DNA of 64,000 bases from Eumeta japonica (Eukaryota > Arthropoda > Insecta > Lepidoptera > Psychidae): the NCBI GenBank assembly GCA_005406025.1, contig BGZK01000487.1, forward strand, positions 1-64,000, read 5' to 3'. Below the pieces are notes generated by a model. It did not search any database, was not told where the DNA came from, and was given only the letters and a program-made list of their open reading frames with translations. Below, piece by piece: positions 13,591 to 24,568 of this stretch. A program made the position numbers and the translations under genes. Position 1 is the first letter of the stretch. Each line of letters begins with the position of its first letter.

Positions 13591-14780
13591 TAGGGTGTTT
13601 CAAAAAAACAAAAAATTTTTTTTTCTTCTGGTATTGAAAAGTTGAAAGTACATAAAAAAACAAAAATTTTGGCACTAATTAGAGCCCTTAATATTGATAT
13701 TAAGGTTTGCCTCTATTCATTTGTTTTTTTTCCATTTAAATAACACAGGAAATTTTTTTTCTTATTTTTGAATTTTGATTACTTTAAACTGGTTCATTTG
13801 CTCGGTACCAAAACTTCAGGAATTATAGGAAATTCAACGCTCTACAAAAAAGACCTGAAGGTCAAAGCTCGTCAGAGCAACCGCTTCAAAGATATTCGCG
13901 ATTGAAAATAATACTAATCAAAAATTTCACATTTTTTCTATTAAAACTTTAAAAAAATATCTTTTGTTATTTTTATTCTATGTTTTATCTAAAATCACTT
14001 CAATTCTTTTAAATTGAAACTGTTATTTATTTTTTTTGCCAATTAATTCAATACGTAACATGCAAAAAGCACGAATACGTAAATATAAAGATAAAAAAAA
14101 TTCTATAAATAAATTTTGGGTTTTTCTATAACAAATTAATTTTATTTTTCACTCAGTAACAAAAATTTCTTAAACAATTAATTCTTTATAATAAACAACA
14201 ATATATAAAAATTATAATAATTTTTTGTTGACTTTAAAATATTACGGTGTCACAAAATTAAATTTATTACAATTCGGATATTGTTTTCTGTGCTCTGTGA
14301 CTACTTGCAACAAATATTGGAGTTGTTCTTCATCTTTTGTTAAGCAACGATTATACTGTTCTATCAATGCCACACCACGTTCAGCTACATCATTTACAAC
14401 TTGAAGCTTCTTAAAATACTCCAGGTTTTCTAAGAAATTTTGATTCTCAGGCCAGAGAGTAACATCTTCATCTAAGAAATCATATGATAAATCAAACAAT
14501 TCAAACATCTTCACCGAACTCTTAGATACAAAGTCACTAAGATCTTTATTTAATAAGACCTGAAGTTTTGGTACCGAGCAAATGAACCAGTTTAAAGTAA
14601 TCAAAATTCAAAATAAGAAAAAAATTTCCTGTGTTATTTAAATGGAAAAAACAAATGAATAGAGGCAAACCAATATCAATATTAAGGACTCTAATTAGTG
14701 CCAAAATTTTTGTTTTTATGTACTTTCAACTTTTCAATACCAGAAGAAAAAAAAAATTTTTTGTTTTTGAAACACCTTAA
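13591..14780. mobile_element. DNA transposon with ~230-bp terminal inverted repeats
   Basis: The left end reads TTAGGGTGTTTCAAAAA and the right end TTTTTGAAACACCTTAA. Inverted similarity continues inward for roughly 230 bp, to 13820 on the left and 14560 on the right. The flanks read TTAG and TTAA, so a TTA or decayed TTAA target duplication is possible. An 18-bp palindrome, CTTAATATTGATATTAAG, lies in the left repeat at 13687-13704, with a slightly degraded partner at 14669-14686. The body encodes one ORF on the minus strand. At about 1.2 kb it is too short for a full transposase, so it is probably a non-autonomous derivative. The superfamily is not assigned. Confidence 0.85.
14242..14604 (-). 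CDS. 120-aa ORF, probable C-terminal piece of a transposon protein
   Basis: Open for 120 codons with a normal stop. The N-terminal 15 or so residues, including the Met, are encoded by the element's own right inverted repeat, so this start is probably accidental. From about residue 17 on, the protein looks genuinely coding: acidic, helix-prone and low in AT-driven residues, with the stretches NDVAERGVALIEQYN and LTKDEEQLQYLLQVV followed by a basic HRK segment. I recall similar C-terminal segments in uncharacterised transposon-derived arthropod and cnidarian proteins, but cannot name the family and see no catalytic triad. Most likely it is what remains of a transposase after internal deletion of the parent element. 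Expression is unproven; no independent promoter is evident. Confidence 0.55.
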   Translation of the reverse strand: MITLNWFICSVPKLQVLLNKDLSDFVSKSSVKMFELFDLSYDFLDEDVTLWPENQNFLENLEYFKKLQVVNDVAERGVALIEQYNRCLTKDEEQLQYLLQVVTEHRKQYPNCNKFNFVTP

Positions 14781-15849
14781 TGTATATATATAGATATATA
14801 TAATTTCAATCATGTCGATGATGTGACTTAACGTAACGTAACGCTGTTTGCGGGAGGTGGTATAATAAATACCCCCCATTCGACTTTCAGCGATTCTCAT
14901 TTTCACTCTACCTCTCTCTAACAGATGCTAAATAATTAAGCAAGTGATGCGGTAGACGCGGGCGATACGGCACTAAATTAGTTTTTCAACATAGCGATAA
15001 AAATATCTGTCTGTCATTATTACTTGTAATAATGACGCCATTGAGGTAATTTCTTTATGACTATTTTTCGATTTTTATTTGGTTCTGAAGATGAAGTTTC
15101 CAATTTCAAGTTTTTAAACATTTTTGAACATTCTATAATGGGATTTAAAAAATACGTAAATGAGCAGCTTGACGAATTAACAAAGGTTTTAAATAATAAA
15201 AAGCGCTGTTTAATGTTTTATTTATTGTGACCAAAATTGTATCCTATAACAATAAATCAACCTCTGATCCTATGCTTAAATCTAACTTTTTTCACCTTAC
15301 TTTCATTCAGTATTTTGACAGAGTACCGTTAATGTCCCATCTGACATAGTCTCAGATCACATCATACACAATGCCAATGAAAATCATGATTTGAATATCT
15401 TATATTCCAAGACGCTGTGTTTGAGGGCCGAAATAATATTAATGTCATTATAGTATTTGGAGTTTATTCGTAAAAAACACCGCTAATGTCATTTGCTTAA
15501 GAGATGGTATTTTCCCTAATTAAAGGATAGTAGCCAATATATAGTAGCTCCTATAAAAAAGAAGGCGCAAAAAGTAAGGTCCAAAATTACCAGTTTACAT
15601 CTGTTTTAAATATTTTATCCAAATTGTTTTAGCGTAAACACTAAAACACTAAAGTGCACAATTACTTTTATCCTTAAATACATGCAATTATTATTTTAGA
15701 ATAGCATGGATTTATTCAAAAGAGATCAACTACTTCTAATTCTGCAATTCGTTTCACCTACATATTCGAGACCTTAGAAAACAACCTCCAAACTAACACT
15801 ACATAAGGCGCACTGAAAATTTCTGAAATGAATGAGAAAAAATTACTAT

Positions 15850-16923
15850 AAATGGTCAAAAATGAATTTATAGCTTTTCAAAATATTGTAAGTTAGCATA
15901 AATGCACTTTTTCATATGAACAAACCAATTTTAAAATCATTTATGCTACTACTCCCTGGTGACCTGGGAAATGTTTTTCGTACTCTTCGACAGCCTCTTT
16001 TGATGATCAAAATTGTTAAGCGCATCATTGGTTCTTAATTTTTGGGAACAAAAAAAGTCACAAGGTGTCAGGTCGGGACTTTATGCAGAATTGTTCATAA
16101 TTTCTACGTTTTTCTCCTTCAAAAATTTATTTGTCTCTGGTCATGTGAGAACTATCATTATCGTTGTGCAAGATGATACGATATTTACGATTATTTTACG
16201 GAGTTCATCAATAACTCCCGGCAAACAAATGGTCGTATACCAATCAATATTCACGGTACGATAATTTTCTAAAGTGACAGTAGCCACGTGTTCAGTTTTA
16301 TTAAAAAGAGAAGCAGTCATCCGCTTAGAGGCACTTCGTTCGCGCCACTTTAGTTGGTTTAGGCTCATCTCGATAGACCCATACGGTCGATTGCTACTTT
16401 GTTTAGGGGTGGTACCAATAAATCCATGTTTCATCACTTGTTACTATGTTCCACAGCAAATTTGAGGCCGTTTACTTGAATCAGGTAAGCATGGCATTGT
16501 ACCAAGGCATGTGGTCCGTTTTTAAGCCTCAACTAATTTGTGTGGGATCCACCGCTAGCACAGCTTTTTCATATCCAAATGTTTGTATAGGAATGATTGT
16601 TTTTGACTCATGCTTATGCCTACAGATGTCCGAATCTCATGGTATGTCACATGCCTGTCTGTTTTGATCACACGGCGCACAGCATCGATGTTCTTGTTGT
16701 TCACGGCGGTGGACGGTCGACCACCACGAAATCCGTCACTGGGATTGACACGATCACGCTTGAATTCTGCAAACCAATTATAAATAGTTGTCTTACCTTT
16801 TGATTTATTGACAAAAGCAGCAAGAAGCCTAGCGAGGCTCTGCTGAGCTGTCAAAATACATTTAAAATCGTATAAAATCATACTACGAAAATTTTCACGA
16901 CTTAAATACATAATCACACACAA
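15850..16923 (-). pseudogene. Mariner transposase remnant (copy 1)
   Basis: The N-terminal segment (16923-16555, 122 codons open) contains a helix-turn-helix part with TIYNWFAEFKR and DGFRGGRPS, followed by RHVTYHEI and VGISM, as in mariner DNA-binding domains. The first catalytic Asp is visible near 16433 in SDETWIYWY. A second open piece (16437-16141) covers the start of the catalytic core and ends in a shifted frame where HHDN should be. Further frameshifts separate the C-terminal part. Mariner transposases are DDE/D enzymes of about 345 residues that cut and paste at TA; this one cannot make an active enzyme as written. Confidence 0.85.
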
Positions 16924-16937
16924 TTTTTAAAATGACA

Positions 16938-17522
16938 AATCAAATCATATCAAAAATATCTTTATTTCCTAGGTAATAGAAATTATATTTGAAATGCGTC
17001 ACAAACAACTGTTTTCAACATTAAAATTACCACCCATTCCAAATGCTGATTCACCTTGAGAAGAATGGACAAGAAACTAAAAATTTGCTTATTCTTACTC
17101 ATCGATACTAAATATTGAATAATTAATAATATAGTACAAGACTTAGTAATAACTTCAACAAGCAGTTTAATCCCATGGGTTTTTTTGATTAAGATATTCA
17201 GACACGGTATAAATAGCCCTTGCCATATAAATTTCTTTTGACGAAACGTTTAAATTAACAAAATGGCATTTTTTCAATTTCAGACGAGATCTTATTACAA
17301 AAGCGCACACATTGCCTCTTAATCGATTTATTAACTTTGAGTTTTATGAGCAACAAGATTGTTCTTATGTCTAGTGTTAATGTTATGGATGTACTCCTTT
17401 TTTGGAACGATTTTATATGTCTCCTGACATATATCAGGTTTTCGTTATGTATTGTTTTGCTAAAGTTAGGATATTAACTTCCTTAAATTTTTCTCTGAGA
17501 GATGCCACACGCTACAAACGCC
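16938..17522 (+). mobile_element. Insertion inside mariner copy 1, probable non-LTR element tail
   Basis: Sequence present in copy 1 but absent at the equivalent place in copy 2 (around 25697-25710). The left part, with TTTATTTCCTAGGTAATAG and later ACCACCCATTCC plus GAGAAGAATGGACAAGAAAC, resembles the 3' end of a common lepidopteran retroposon as I remember it. The rest is AT-rich without motif. Boundaries come from the alignment of the two mariner copies and are good to about 10 bp. Confidence 0.6.
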
Positions 17523-17659
17523 ACAATGTAAAAGCAACTGACAGTTAGATGAAACAAACTGTATTGTAAAACCAAAGAAGTCCATTTTCAAAAGGAATAA
17601 TTATTTTAAATATTGTTTATGTAAATTAGCAGTTCCAGAAACTTACACTGCAGTCCACG

Positions 17660-19935
17660 TATATATACCGATTTTCGAAAAGCCTTCGATAAAGTACTGT
17701 TCGATAAGGTTTTGAAGACTTACCTCTAATGGAATGAGAAGTAACCCATGGCGTTGGTTTAAGTTGTAAATTATTAATAGAACACAATAAGTTGTAATAC
17801 ATGGATTTGAATCTGATATAGCAGTTTTGAGTCCCTATGTACCTCAAAGTTTCATTTTGAGATCACTACATTTGCTTCATACACAGTAATTTCCTTATAT
17901 ACGCAGACGGTGTTAAGGTTTATCTCATTATTAAGAGTAACGACGATTGTGTTTTGTTTCACAAAGACTTAAACAGATTCTATAATTACTGTACGCGCAT
18001 CAAATTTTGATTAGTTATAAATAAAAACAAATCCATAACTTCTATCAAAAGAAACATACTTATAAGTATGCGTTTTGTGAAAGTATTCAACTGAAGATGA
18101 ACGAGTGTTCATCTTCGGTATGTACTCCCACTTCCATTATTTTATGACGAGGCCTAATCTATGAAAAATATAACAAAAATTAACTGAATATTTGCGGTGG
18201 AACGTATATGTGTGTTATATTTCACAAAAAAAGTTGTTTCCATTATTGTCTCGTATAGAAAGTACCAAACAGAGCATTAAATAGTCAGTTGTAACGTGTG
18301 GTTAATAAATAAAAGCCATAAAACTCTATTGCCTTTTGAAAAGCACATATTGTGTCAGGTTTTTATTCTAGCGAGGAGCTGACTCTTTCAAATCTCTAAT
18401 GACAGTTGTATGACAATTTAGGATCGACGTGTTAAAGTGCTCACTGACGCACGAATTACTGTCAGAGAGTTCAACTGGTTGGTCCAGGGCCATAGGTCAG
18501 GAATCGAATCGGTCACCTTCTGAATTCAAAGAGCCTGAATTGAAGACTGTATAACCGCAGATAAGCTGATGTGTCTGTTTTTATCTACATACTCAAAATT
18601 AGCAAAATCTCTCATTTATTTAGTGTACAAAATAATAAAACTGAACATTAAGACACAACATAGAAAAATCGATCGCTAGACTAAAACGAATCCACGAAAA
18701 TCCCGTGCAGTTATGGATACTAATTAAAAGTGGATCTCTCAAAGTATTCATTATTCCGGCTTTAATTAATCGCCTCGAGTTTAAATTATTTTCACATTAC
18801 AACCCGACGCTTAAAATAATAATTGTTAAATTTTGCCGAAGTTTCGTAAATTTGATATATATTATGGGATTACGCTATGCCGAAATTAAATTTGCAAAGT
18901 TATAATATGAAGGTTTTGACACAGCGAATATCTTGGAAGAAAAGTAATGTAAGAGTTCATTGTTGACGGCCCGTATCTAAGAAATGGTGTACGTGTTATT
19001 CGTGTGGATTTAATTATTTGTTTGTACAACACATGTATTTCATATACAGAAATGAACGAACGGTAAAGTAGCATAATGCTATAACATGTTTTTATAAATT
19101 CATTGCAGACACATAACCTCCCACAATCTTTTTATGCCAGACAGAGGGACTGGGACGTCAAGCTGACTCGTTACTCGCTTTACAAGATTTTCAAGCTGAC
19201 TCGTTACAAGTCGAGGAACACTAACAAACGTAAAGCTATTTTAGACTATTTAGATTAGTTTAGTTACTATAATGACCATATTTTCTTTGGTCTTAATTCA
19301 GTACAAAAAAGTAGATGGAAATACCAGAAAAAGAATCATCCACCATCATTCACTATCACCACCATCGAACGATCCAGTATTCCATAGATGACGATGGCTG
19401 TCTATCAACTGATTTGAATTTTTAATTCATAATACTCGATTTCAGGCCCTTCTGCTCTATTCTAACTTTCAATTATGAACTTTCACAGAAATCATATAAA
19501 CAGGCATTCGTTTCTTTTATTAAATTAATCTCCACATGAATGAATAAATATTATAAAAAGTGTACAAACGTGTCTCTTTTCCCAGTGAAACAGCTTTTAA
19601 CATATTTTGAGCATGTAAACTCAGTACCGCCAAACCTAGGCTCATAAGCGACCAGAGCCTTACAGGCCTGATTAATGGCTTAATTACAATACGTCGTTAA
19701 TCTTCCACAACGAAACATCTTTATTTATACGAGGAATATTTTACTATCTTTAAATTATAATGCAATGTTTGTAATGTAGCGGTTTCCCGATCACTTCGTT
19801 GTAATGATTTAAATTAAAATTTAGTAATGATTGTTTCCTGATCCTATTCCGCTGTCGATTTTCTAACTCGATTCTGCTTTGAACTTTAAAGTTTAAAGCA
19901 GGGTCGGTTGTTTTCGGTGAACAATGTTGCTGAAA
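17660..19935. other. Intergenic, no gene recognised
   Basis: AT-rich DNA without recognisable genes. One small perfect hairpin (10-bp arms GAAGATGAAC/GTTCATCTTC, 18093-18102 and 18107-18116, 4-nt loop) is present. Open frames at 17626-17847 and 18705-19074 have no motif. Confidence 0.45.
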
Positions 19936-19938
19936 TAG

Positions 19939-20877
19939 TCTGTTAAATTGGGAGCTCTTAATATTGATATTAAAATAGCCCGCATCGCACTTTTTAGTTG
20001 ACCATATAGAACGTGTGGGAGAAATTATTTCTCCTTCTTTTAATCTTTGTAACCAATTAAATATACATCATATTAAAAAAATCCAAATTTATCTTTGAAG
20101 AAAATTAAGTATTCCGTATTAATGTCTTAATTTAAAATAACTTTAACAAGTATATAAAAAAAAATAAAGTATGCTTGTTGAAAGGTTATCCAATTCAAAT
20201 CTGGATTGACCATCTGACCGATATTGAAGTATTATTGCGGAAGTATTAGTTTTACCGAAAAAGAGCATAAATTGTACGTTTAAAAGATTTTAAGCAATAG
20301 TTCTTCTGCAATAATAAATAAGGACCTTTTCCCCTCCTTTACCACGTACTTTTAACAAAAAGCCACTTTTAAAATTAATTTTGCGTTCTATATCTTTTTA
20401 ACATTGTTAGCGCTGAAAATCATTAAAAAGAGGATGTGAAACGCAAAAATATTTTTAAAATTGACGTTTTGTTAAAAACGTCAATGGCCTACGGAAATTT
20501 TCGGTAACAAACACTTTTAAAATTGATCCTTTTTTTTAATTTAAGAGGTATAAAATAGTTTTTTAATTGCTTTTATCATCTACACAGTATATAAACTAAA
20601 AAGCAAATGGTTTTATTTAATAAATCTGTTTACTTTAGTTATAACTTTATGACGAAAAACATTTATTGCGAATTTATATTGGATTGTTATTATTCGATTT
20701 TTTTTGTAACAATTGTAATAATTCCCTACAAAAATATTACTAAAGATTTTTTACGACGTATTGTCAGCTAGTTACAAAACTGAGAAGGAGAAATAAATTT
20801 TCTCATACATTTCGCAAAGAAAATAAAAAAGTGCATTGGGGACTGTATTAATATTAAGAACTCATATTTTAACAGAC
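19939..20877. mobile_element. Non-autonomous DNA transposon with ~100-bp inverted ends
   Basis: The left end GTCTGTTAAATTGGGAGCTC at 19939 is matched in inverse orientation by the right end terminating AACAGAC at 20877. Similarity extends about 100 bp inward, including TCTTAATATT, GCACTTTTT and a shared GGAGAAATAAATTT-like block. The left arm carries the CTTAATAT-TG-ATATTAA motif at 19957-19974, linking it to the element at 13591. It has no ORF and a nested inverted-repeat element at about 20318-20495. Confidence 0.75.
20318..20495. repeat. Nested small inverted-repeat element (MITE-like)
   Basis: The left arm shares AATTAATTTTGCGTTC and the following TTTTTAACATTGTT with the MITE at 27207-27392. 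The right arm carries the inverse ACGCAAAAAT. A perfect 10-bp hairpin TTGACGTTTT/AAAACGTCAA lies at 20461-20470 and 20475-20484. It is degenerate and the exact ends are uncertain. Confidence 0.5.
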
Positions 20878-20949
20878 TTACTTTTTATATATAGACGAAA
20901 CTTTTAAACTTCTTTGCCAAAGAAAAGGATTTTCTTTCGAATCACAAAT

Positions 20950-20953
20950 AATA

Positions 20954-20984
<31 letters not shown>
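20950..20984. repeat. (TA)n microsatellite
   Basis: Alternating TA, continuous from about 20961, just outside the right end of the preceding transposon. Confidence 0.9.
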
Positions 20985-21109
20985 CAGAGGGTAAAATAAG
21001 ATCGCCACTAATTCAAAATTAGATATGTATATGTAGCTAGGAACATATTAATAATTATTTTATAATAGAGAGAGGTAAAGCATTTTTTTTTTAAGTTTTT
21101 CCAAAAATT

Positions 21110-21260
21110 CGATGTACCTTTAACAAGGGAGTAGACGTACGCGCCTGGCAAGTATGCGCTCCGGCGACGGGCGTACACGCATCCTCCCAAAGACCGGCAC
21201 CTGTGGCGCACGAGCGCAGCAGCAGCGCGGACGCTACGCCGGCTTCGCGTTAAGAGACTA
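21110..21260. other. CpG-rich island
   Basis: Sharp rise in GC and CpG (GGCGACGGGCGTACACGC, then a GCGCAGCAGCAGCGCGGACG block) in AT-rich surroundings. A 67-codon minus frame crosses it without a domain. It could be part of a promoter, an exon or an old repeat. Confidence 0.3.
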
Positions 21261-21892
21261 TTATGACTTATAAACTTAGTACATATAATAGAATTACGTA
21301 TGACTAACTAACGATGAAAACATCTTGCGTCTACAGTAGTAGTTCACAATGCAATTAAAAGTTACCCGACACACACGTTTCGCATTTAAATATTTATGGT
21401 AATACTGCTCATCTACTTTTTACAAAATTTTGTGCACACACATACGATGCACGCCGATGTTACCTTACGCAACCTGGCATGCTGGTTTTAACTCTCGCTT
21501 AAGTACACGTGCTCCTTTGCAACAACCGGCACTTGGTATCGTATAGTTTCCTTGACTTGTAGCGACAAAACAATATCCATCTTACTTACATTGTACAGTA
21601 TTGACCATGACCCGAGCGTTGTCAAACAAGTTTTCGCCAACGTTCACATACGTTGCAAGAACGCTTGCTTGTATTAGGTCCTGATGCTCAAAATAAAATA
21701 TTTTTTGCATATATACTCTTTTGCACTCTAACTCCTAGAATTTCGCGAACTATATCTGACCCATTAAACTCTGTTTTGTTTACGTAAACAGCGCTAGTAA
21801 ATAAAAACATTAAATCTTTATACAACGTAATTAATACAAATTAAACATACGAATAATGAATATTCCTAAATAGTTAAATGCAATTTGTCACA

Positions 21893-22627
21893 ATAATAAA
21901 AAAATCAGCTAAGAGCATATCGGACCATGCTCAATGTGGGGTTTCGAAGCCTTTACAACAAAAAAAATGCAGATGGAAAACGAAGTTGTTACACTTTTTT
22001 CCATAATTCCCGCACATAATAAGTTTAACACTTTAGTCAACTATAACTAGAGAAATTAATCTAAAATGTACCAACAAAAGAGCGTATCTTCATGGCATTT
22101 ACGTCCTTTTGTTAAGAAGCGCAATTTTCTCAGCAATAACTTAAAAATGGTATATCCGATTATGTTCAAAATAATTTTCATTAAAAGTATTTGCTAAGCG
22201 ATACCTTTGTAATTTTTTTCATATTTTTTAGATATACGACTGAAAAAATAAAGGGGGAGAGATACAATTTATGCTACTTTCGGAGTGATTATTTCCGAAA
22301 ATATTCAGTAAATCAAAAAAATTGTTTGAAAACCTTAAAATATTTTTATAAGAGCTGTCGACAGACGTCTATTAGACGTTGATGATTGTTGAAAAAAAAA
22401 TTCAGCTTCTGTTTTTGTAGACTGCCTTCATAGAAATATTGATTTTTGTTACCTATTTACTAAACTAAGTAGTAGCTTATATAAAACCCCTACCCTATAA
22501 ATTTTGTCAATATACATCTTGTAGATTTTGAGTAAAACGTCTGTAACATACGGACGGATAGATGGACGGGGGGACATGACGAAACTATAAGGGTTCCTAT
22601 TTTGTCATTTTGACTCGGAACCCTAAA
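21893..22627 (-). mobile_element. Interspersed repeat family R, copy 1
   Basis: Runs from the motif CGGACCATGCTCAATGTGGG at the left to CTCGGAACCCTAAAAAG at the right. The reverse complement of the whole segment reappears at 46441-47222. Matched landmarks include the CGGAGTGATTATTTCCG region, the TCTTGTAGATTTTGAGTAAA region and CATACGGACGGATAGATG. The right terminus contains AGGGTTCC and its inverse GGAACCCT. No protein could be read, so it is probably a non-autonomous DNA element. Confidence 0.75.
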
Positions 22628-22684
22628 AAGTAGGTTACGAGATCACGGCCTCTGAGCTACTAGAATGAAAATAAAAATGGATAC

Positions 22685-22880
22685 ATATTTTGAATGTCAT
22701 TTCCATTCCCCCTCCCGTTCCCCTGACTCGCTTTCTCGCTAGAACCGGGGAATCACCGAATCGCTAGCGATATGGTCGTTAGGCGACGCGAGGAAGACGG
22801 GCCAAGCGGGAGCGGGCGGTATCGTTCTGCCGTTCCTCCGCATCGGCCCGACACCTGACACCTCCTCTCGCAAGCATTGG
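22685..22880. other. CpG-rich island
   Basis: A GC-rich patch (CGCTAGAACCGGGGAATCAC, then GACGCGAGGAAGACGGGC) immediately beside repeat R copy 1. No convincing frame; the nature is unknown. Confidence 0.3.
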
Positions 22881-23054
22881 ACATCCAATATTTATCTTTA
22901 CTGTAAAGTTACACCACATCGATTAATTTCAAAACAGAAAAGAAATATGTATATCTCAGACATTGAGAAACCTATTCAAATGAGATGTGCACATTTTTTT
23001 ATTTTTATCTCCTTGTTCTGAATTATCGGACATTTCTTAAAAAAATATTTTTAT

Positions 23055-23056
<2 letters not shown>

Positions 23057-23098
<42 letters not shown>

Positions 23099-23108
23099 AT
23101 ATATATAT
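23057..23108. repeat. (TA)n microsatellite
   Basis: About 50 bp of TA with a phase slip near 23089. Short isoleucine/tyrosine open frames across it are artefacts. Confidence 0.95.
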
Positions 23109-23519
23109 CTGATGGAAAACATGTTATTAATATATTATCAGTAGATGTTATCAATATACTACCTGGCCCGGCAGACGTTTTTCTGCCTTTCTTGTTTCTT
23201 GTGGGTTGCTTGCTTACCCGCATAGTTAATATTCGTGGCTCTGCCGGCATCTACATAGAATGAATTCCTTCGTTTTTTTTGTATTAGTCGATGCCAATCT
23301 CATTAGAATCGGTGTAATAGTTCGCTTCAATATTATCCTGACGAGGTAGGGAACAGGTAGCGATATAAAAACATAAGCATATTCGAATGTTACGTTGTAA
23401 CTAAATATGAAATCAATCAATGGACTTTCAAATTTTGCGACCACAATGACACAGAGGCTGAATTGTTCGTTCAAGTGTACATAAAATGTATTTGTTCATC
23501 TTTTGTATTTTGTATAGTC

Positions 23520-23880
23520 CTTGTACCTCTCCTGATTTCCATCTCGGTCACGCTCTTATTTTAATCCCGGTCTTATGTTACATGTCAGCATCAAAATAAA
23601 TTATAAGCAGCGTTTCTTGAGAATAGTGTAACTTTCTACGAATGGATGAATTTTTAGAATCAGGTATAGTAATTCGGGTCAATATCACAAATGTAAGGTC
23701 AAAGTTGTGGATAAACCCTAGTAGATGTAACACACAAAACGTTCCGGTCACACTTTTGATTTAGACCCCGTCTCTACACTCGTTTTTTAGCTCAATCTCA
23801 TACTCAATTTTGGCCTCATTCGATTCTGATTCCCTACCAGTCCCAGTTTTAATTTGGATTAAGTGGGATTTAGAATTACT
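23520..23880. repeat. Degenerate 23-24-bp minisatellite, locus 1
   Basis: Loose tandem units of the form C-C-G-G-T-C-n-C-G-n-T-C-T-n-GATTTT are visible at 23525-23580 and 23742-23870 (CTCGGTCACGCTCTTATTTT, CCCCGTCTCTACACTCG, CTCAATTTTGGCCTC). The same unit recurs at 29020-29205. The units are old and diverged. Confidence 0.6.
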
Positions 23881-24335
23881 CGGGGATAGAATGACTTTCT
23901 AAGAGTTTAAGAATAATTAAAATTGACTTAAGAATATAAATTCATGGATGAAGCCAGGGGTAAATGTTAGCAGCCTAATTTACTCAAGAATAGTGCAAAT
24001 ATCTATTAGTAAAATAATTTTTAGAATCAGTTCATTAGTTCAGTTTGGTAGAGTAACACACGGATGAAACCGAAGACAATTACTAGTTTCCCCGGGTGTG
24101 CGTACAACATATAAACAAAGTTTCACCCTAATCGGATCAAGGGATCAAAAACGCAAAGAGCACAAACATGCTTTTACTGATTTTTATTTATGTAATATAT
24201 ACATTATCGAATAATGACAAACTATGATTTTAGAACATAATAAAGCCCACCGTTCACGGACAATCACGTACATTTAGTTTGTGTAACAATCTGACGTGTT
24301 CCACAGATATCTAGACAGTTACCTATACAAACGTA

Positions 24336-24548
24336 CTAATGACAGTGAAGTAGTAATTTCTCAGTGACAACGAAGTCGGTGTGACAAATCGCTTTCGTTG
24401 ACCAAGTCCGCCGGCGGTCGCGTCCGAGGACCATTCGTCCCCTGTCAGCGGCTGCGCCCGGATTACACGCACCGGCCGAGACAACGCGACACATTATTTG
24501 TAATGGCTCGCGGATGGAACTTCGGAAAGGTTGACTGTCGACGCCCAT
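24336..24548 (-). other. GC-rich 70-codon ORF, unassigned
   Basis: The open frame covers a GC-rich patch next to the left end of mariner copy 2. The translation is rich in R, S and C and has no recognisable domain. It may be an exon fragment of an unknown gene or a chance frame in a CpG island; I cannot decide which. Confidence 0.2.
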
Positions 24549-24568
24549 AACGCTGTACGTGCGTTATG

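Larger units (their letters stand above)
15804..17657 (-). mobile_element. Mariner transposon copy 1 (decayed, with nested insertion)
   Basis: The left end follows a TA and begins AAGGCGCACTGAAAATTTCT. The right end is near 17657, where CAGTTCCAGAAACTTA is the reverse complement of the same terminal motif. It aligns with copy 2 (24569-25840) along its length, except that about 585 bp (16938-17522) are extra. The transposase is on the minus strand with frameshifts. Without the insert the element would be about 1.27 kb, the normal size for mariner. Confidence 0.85.
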
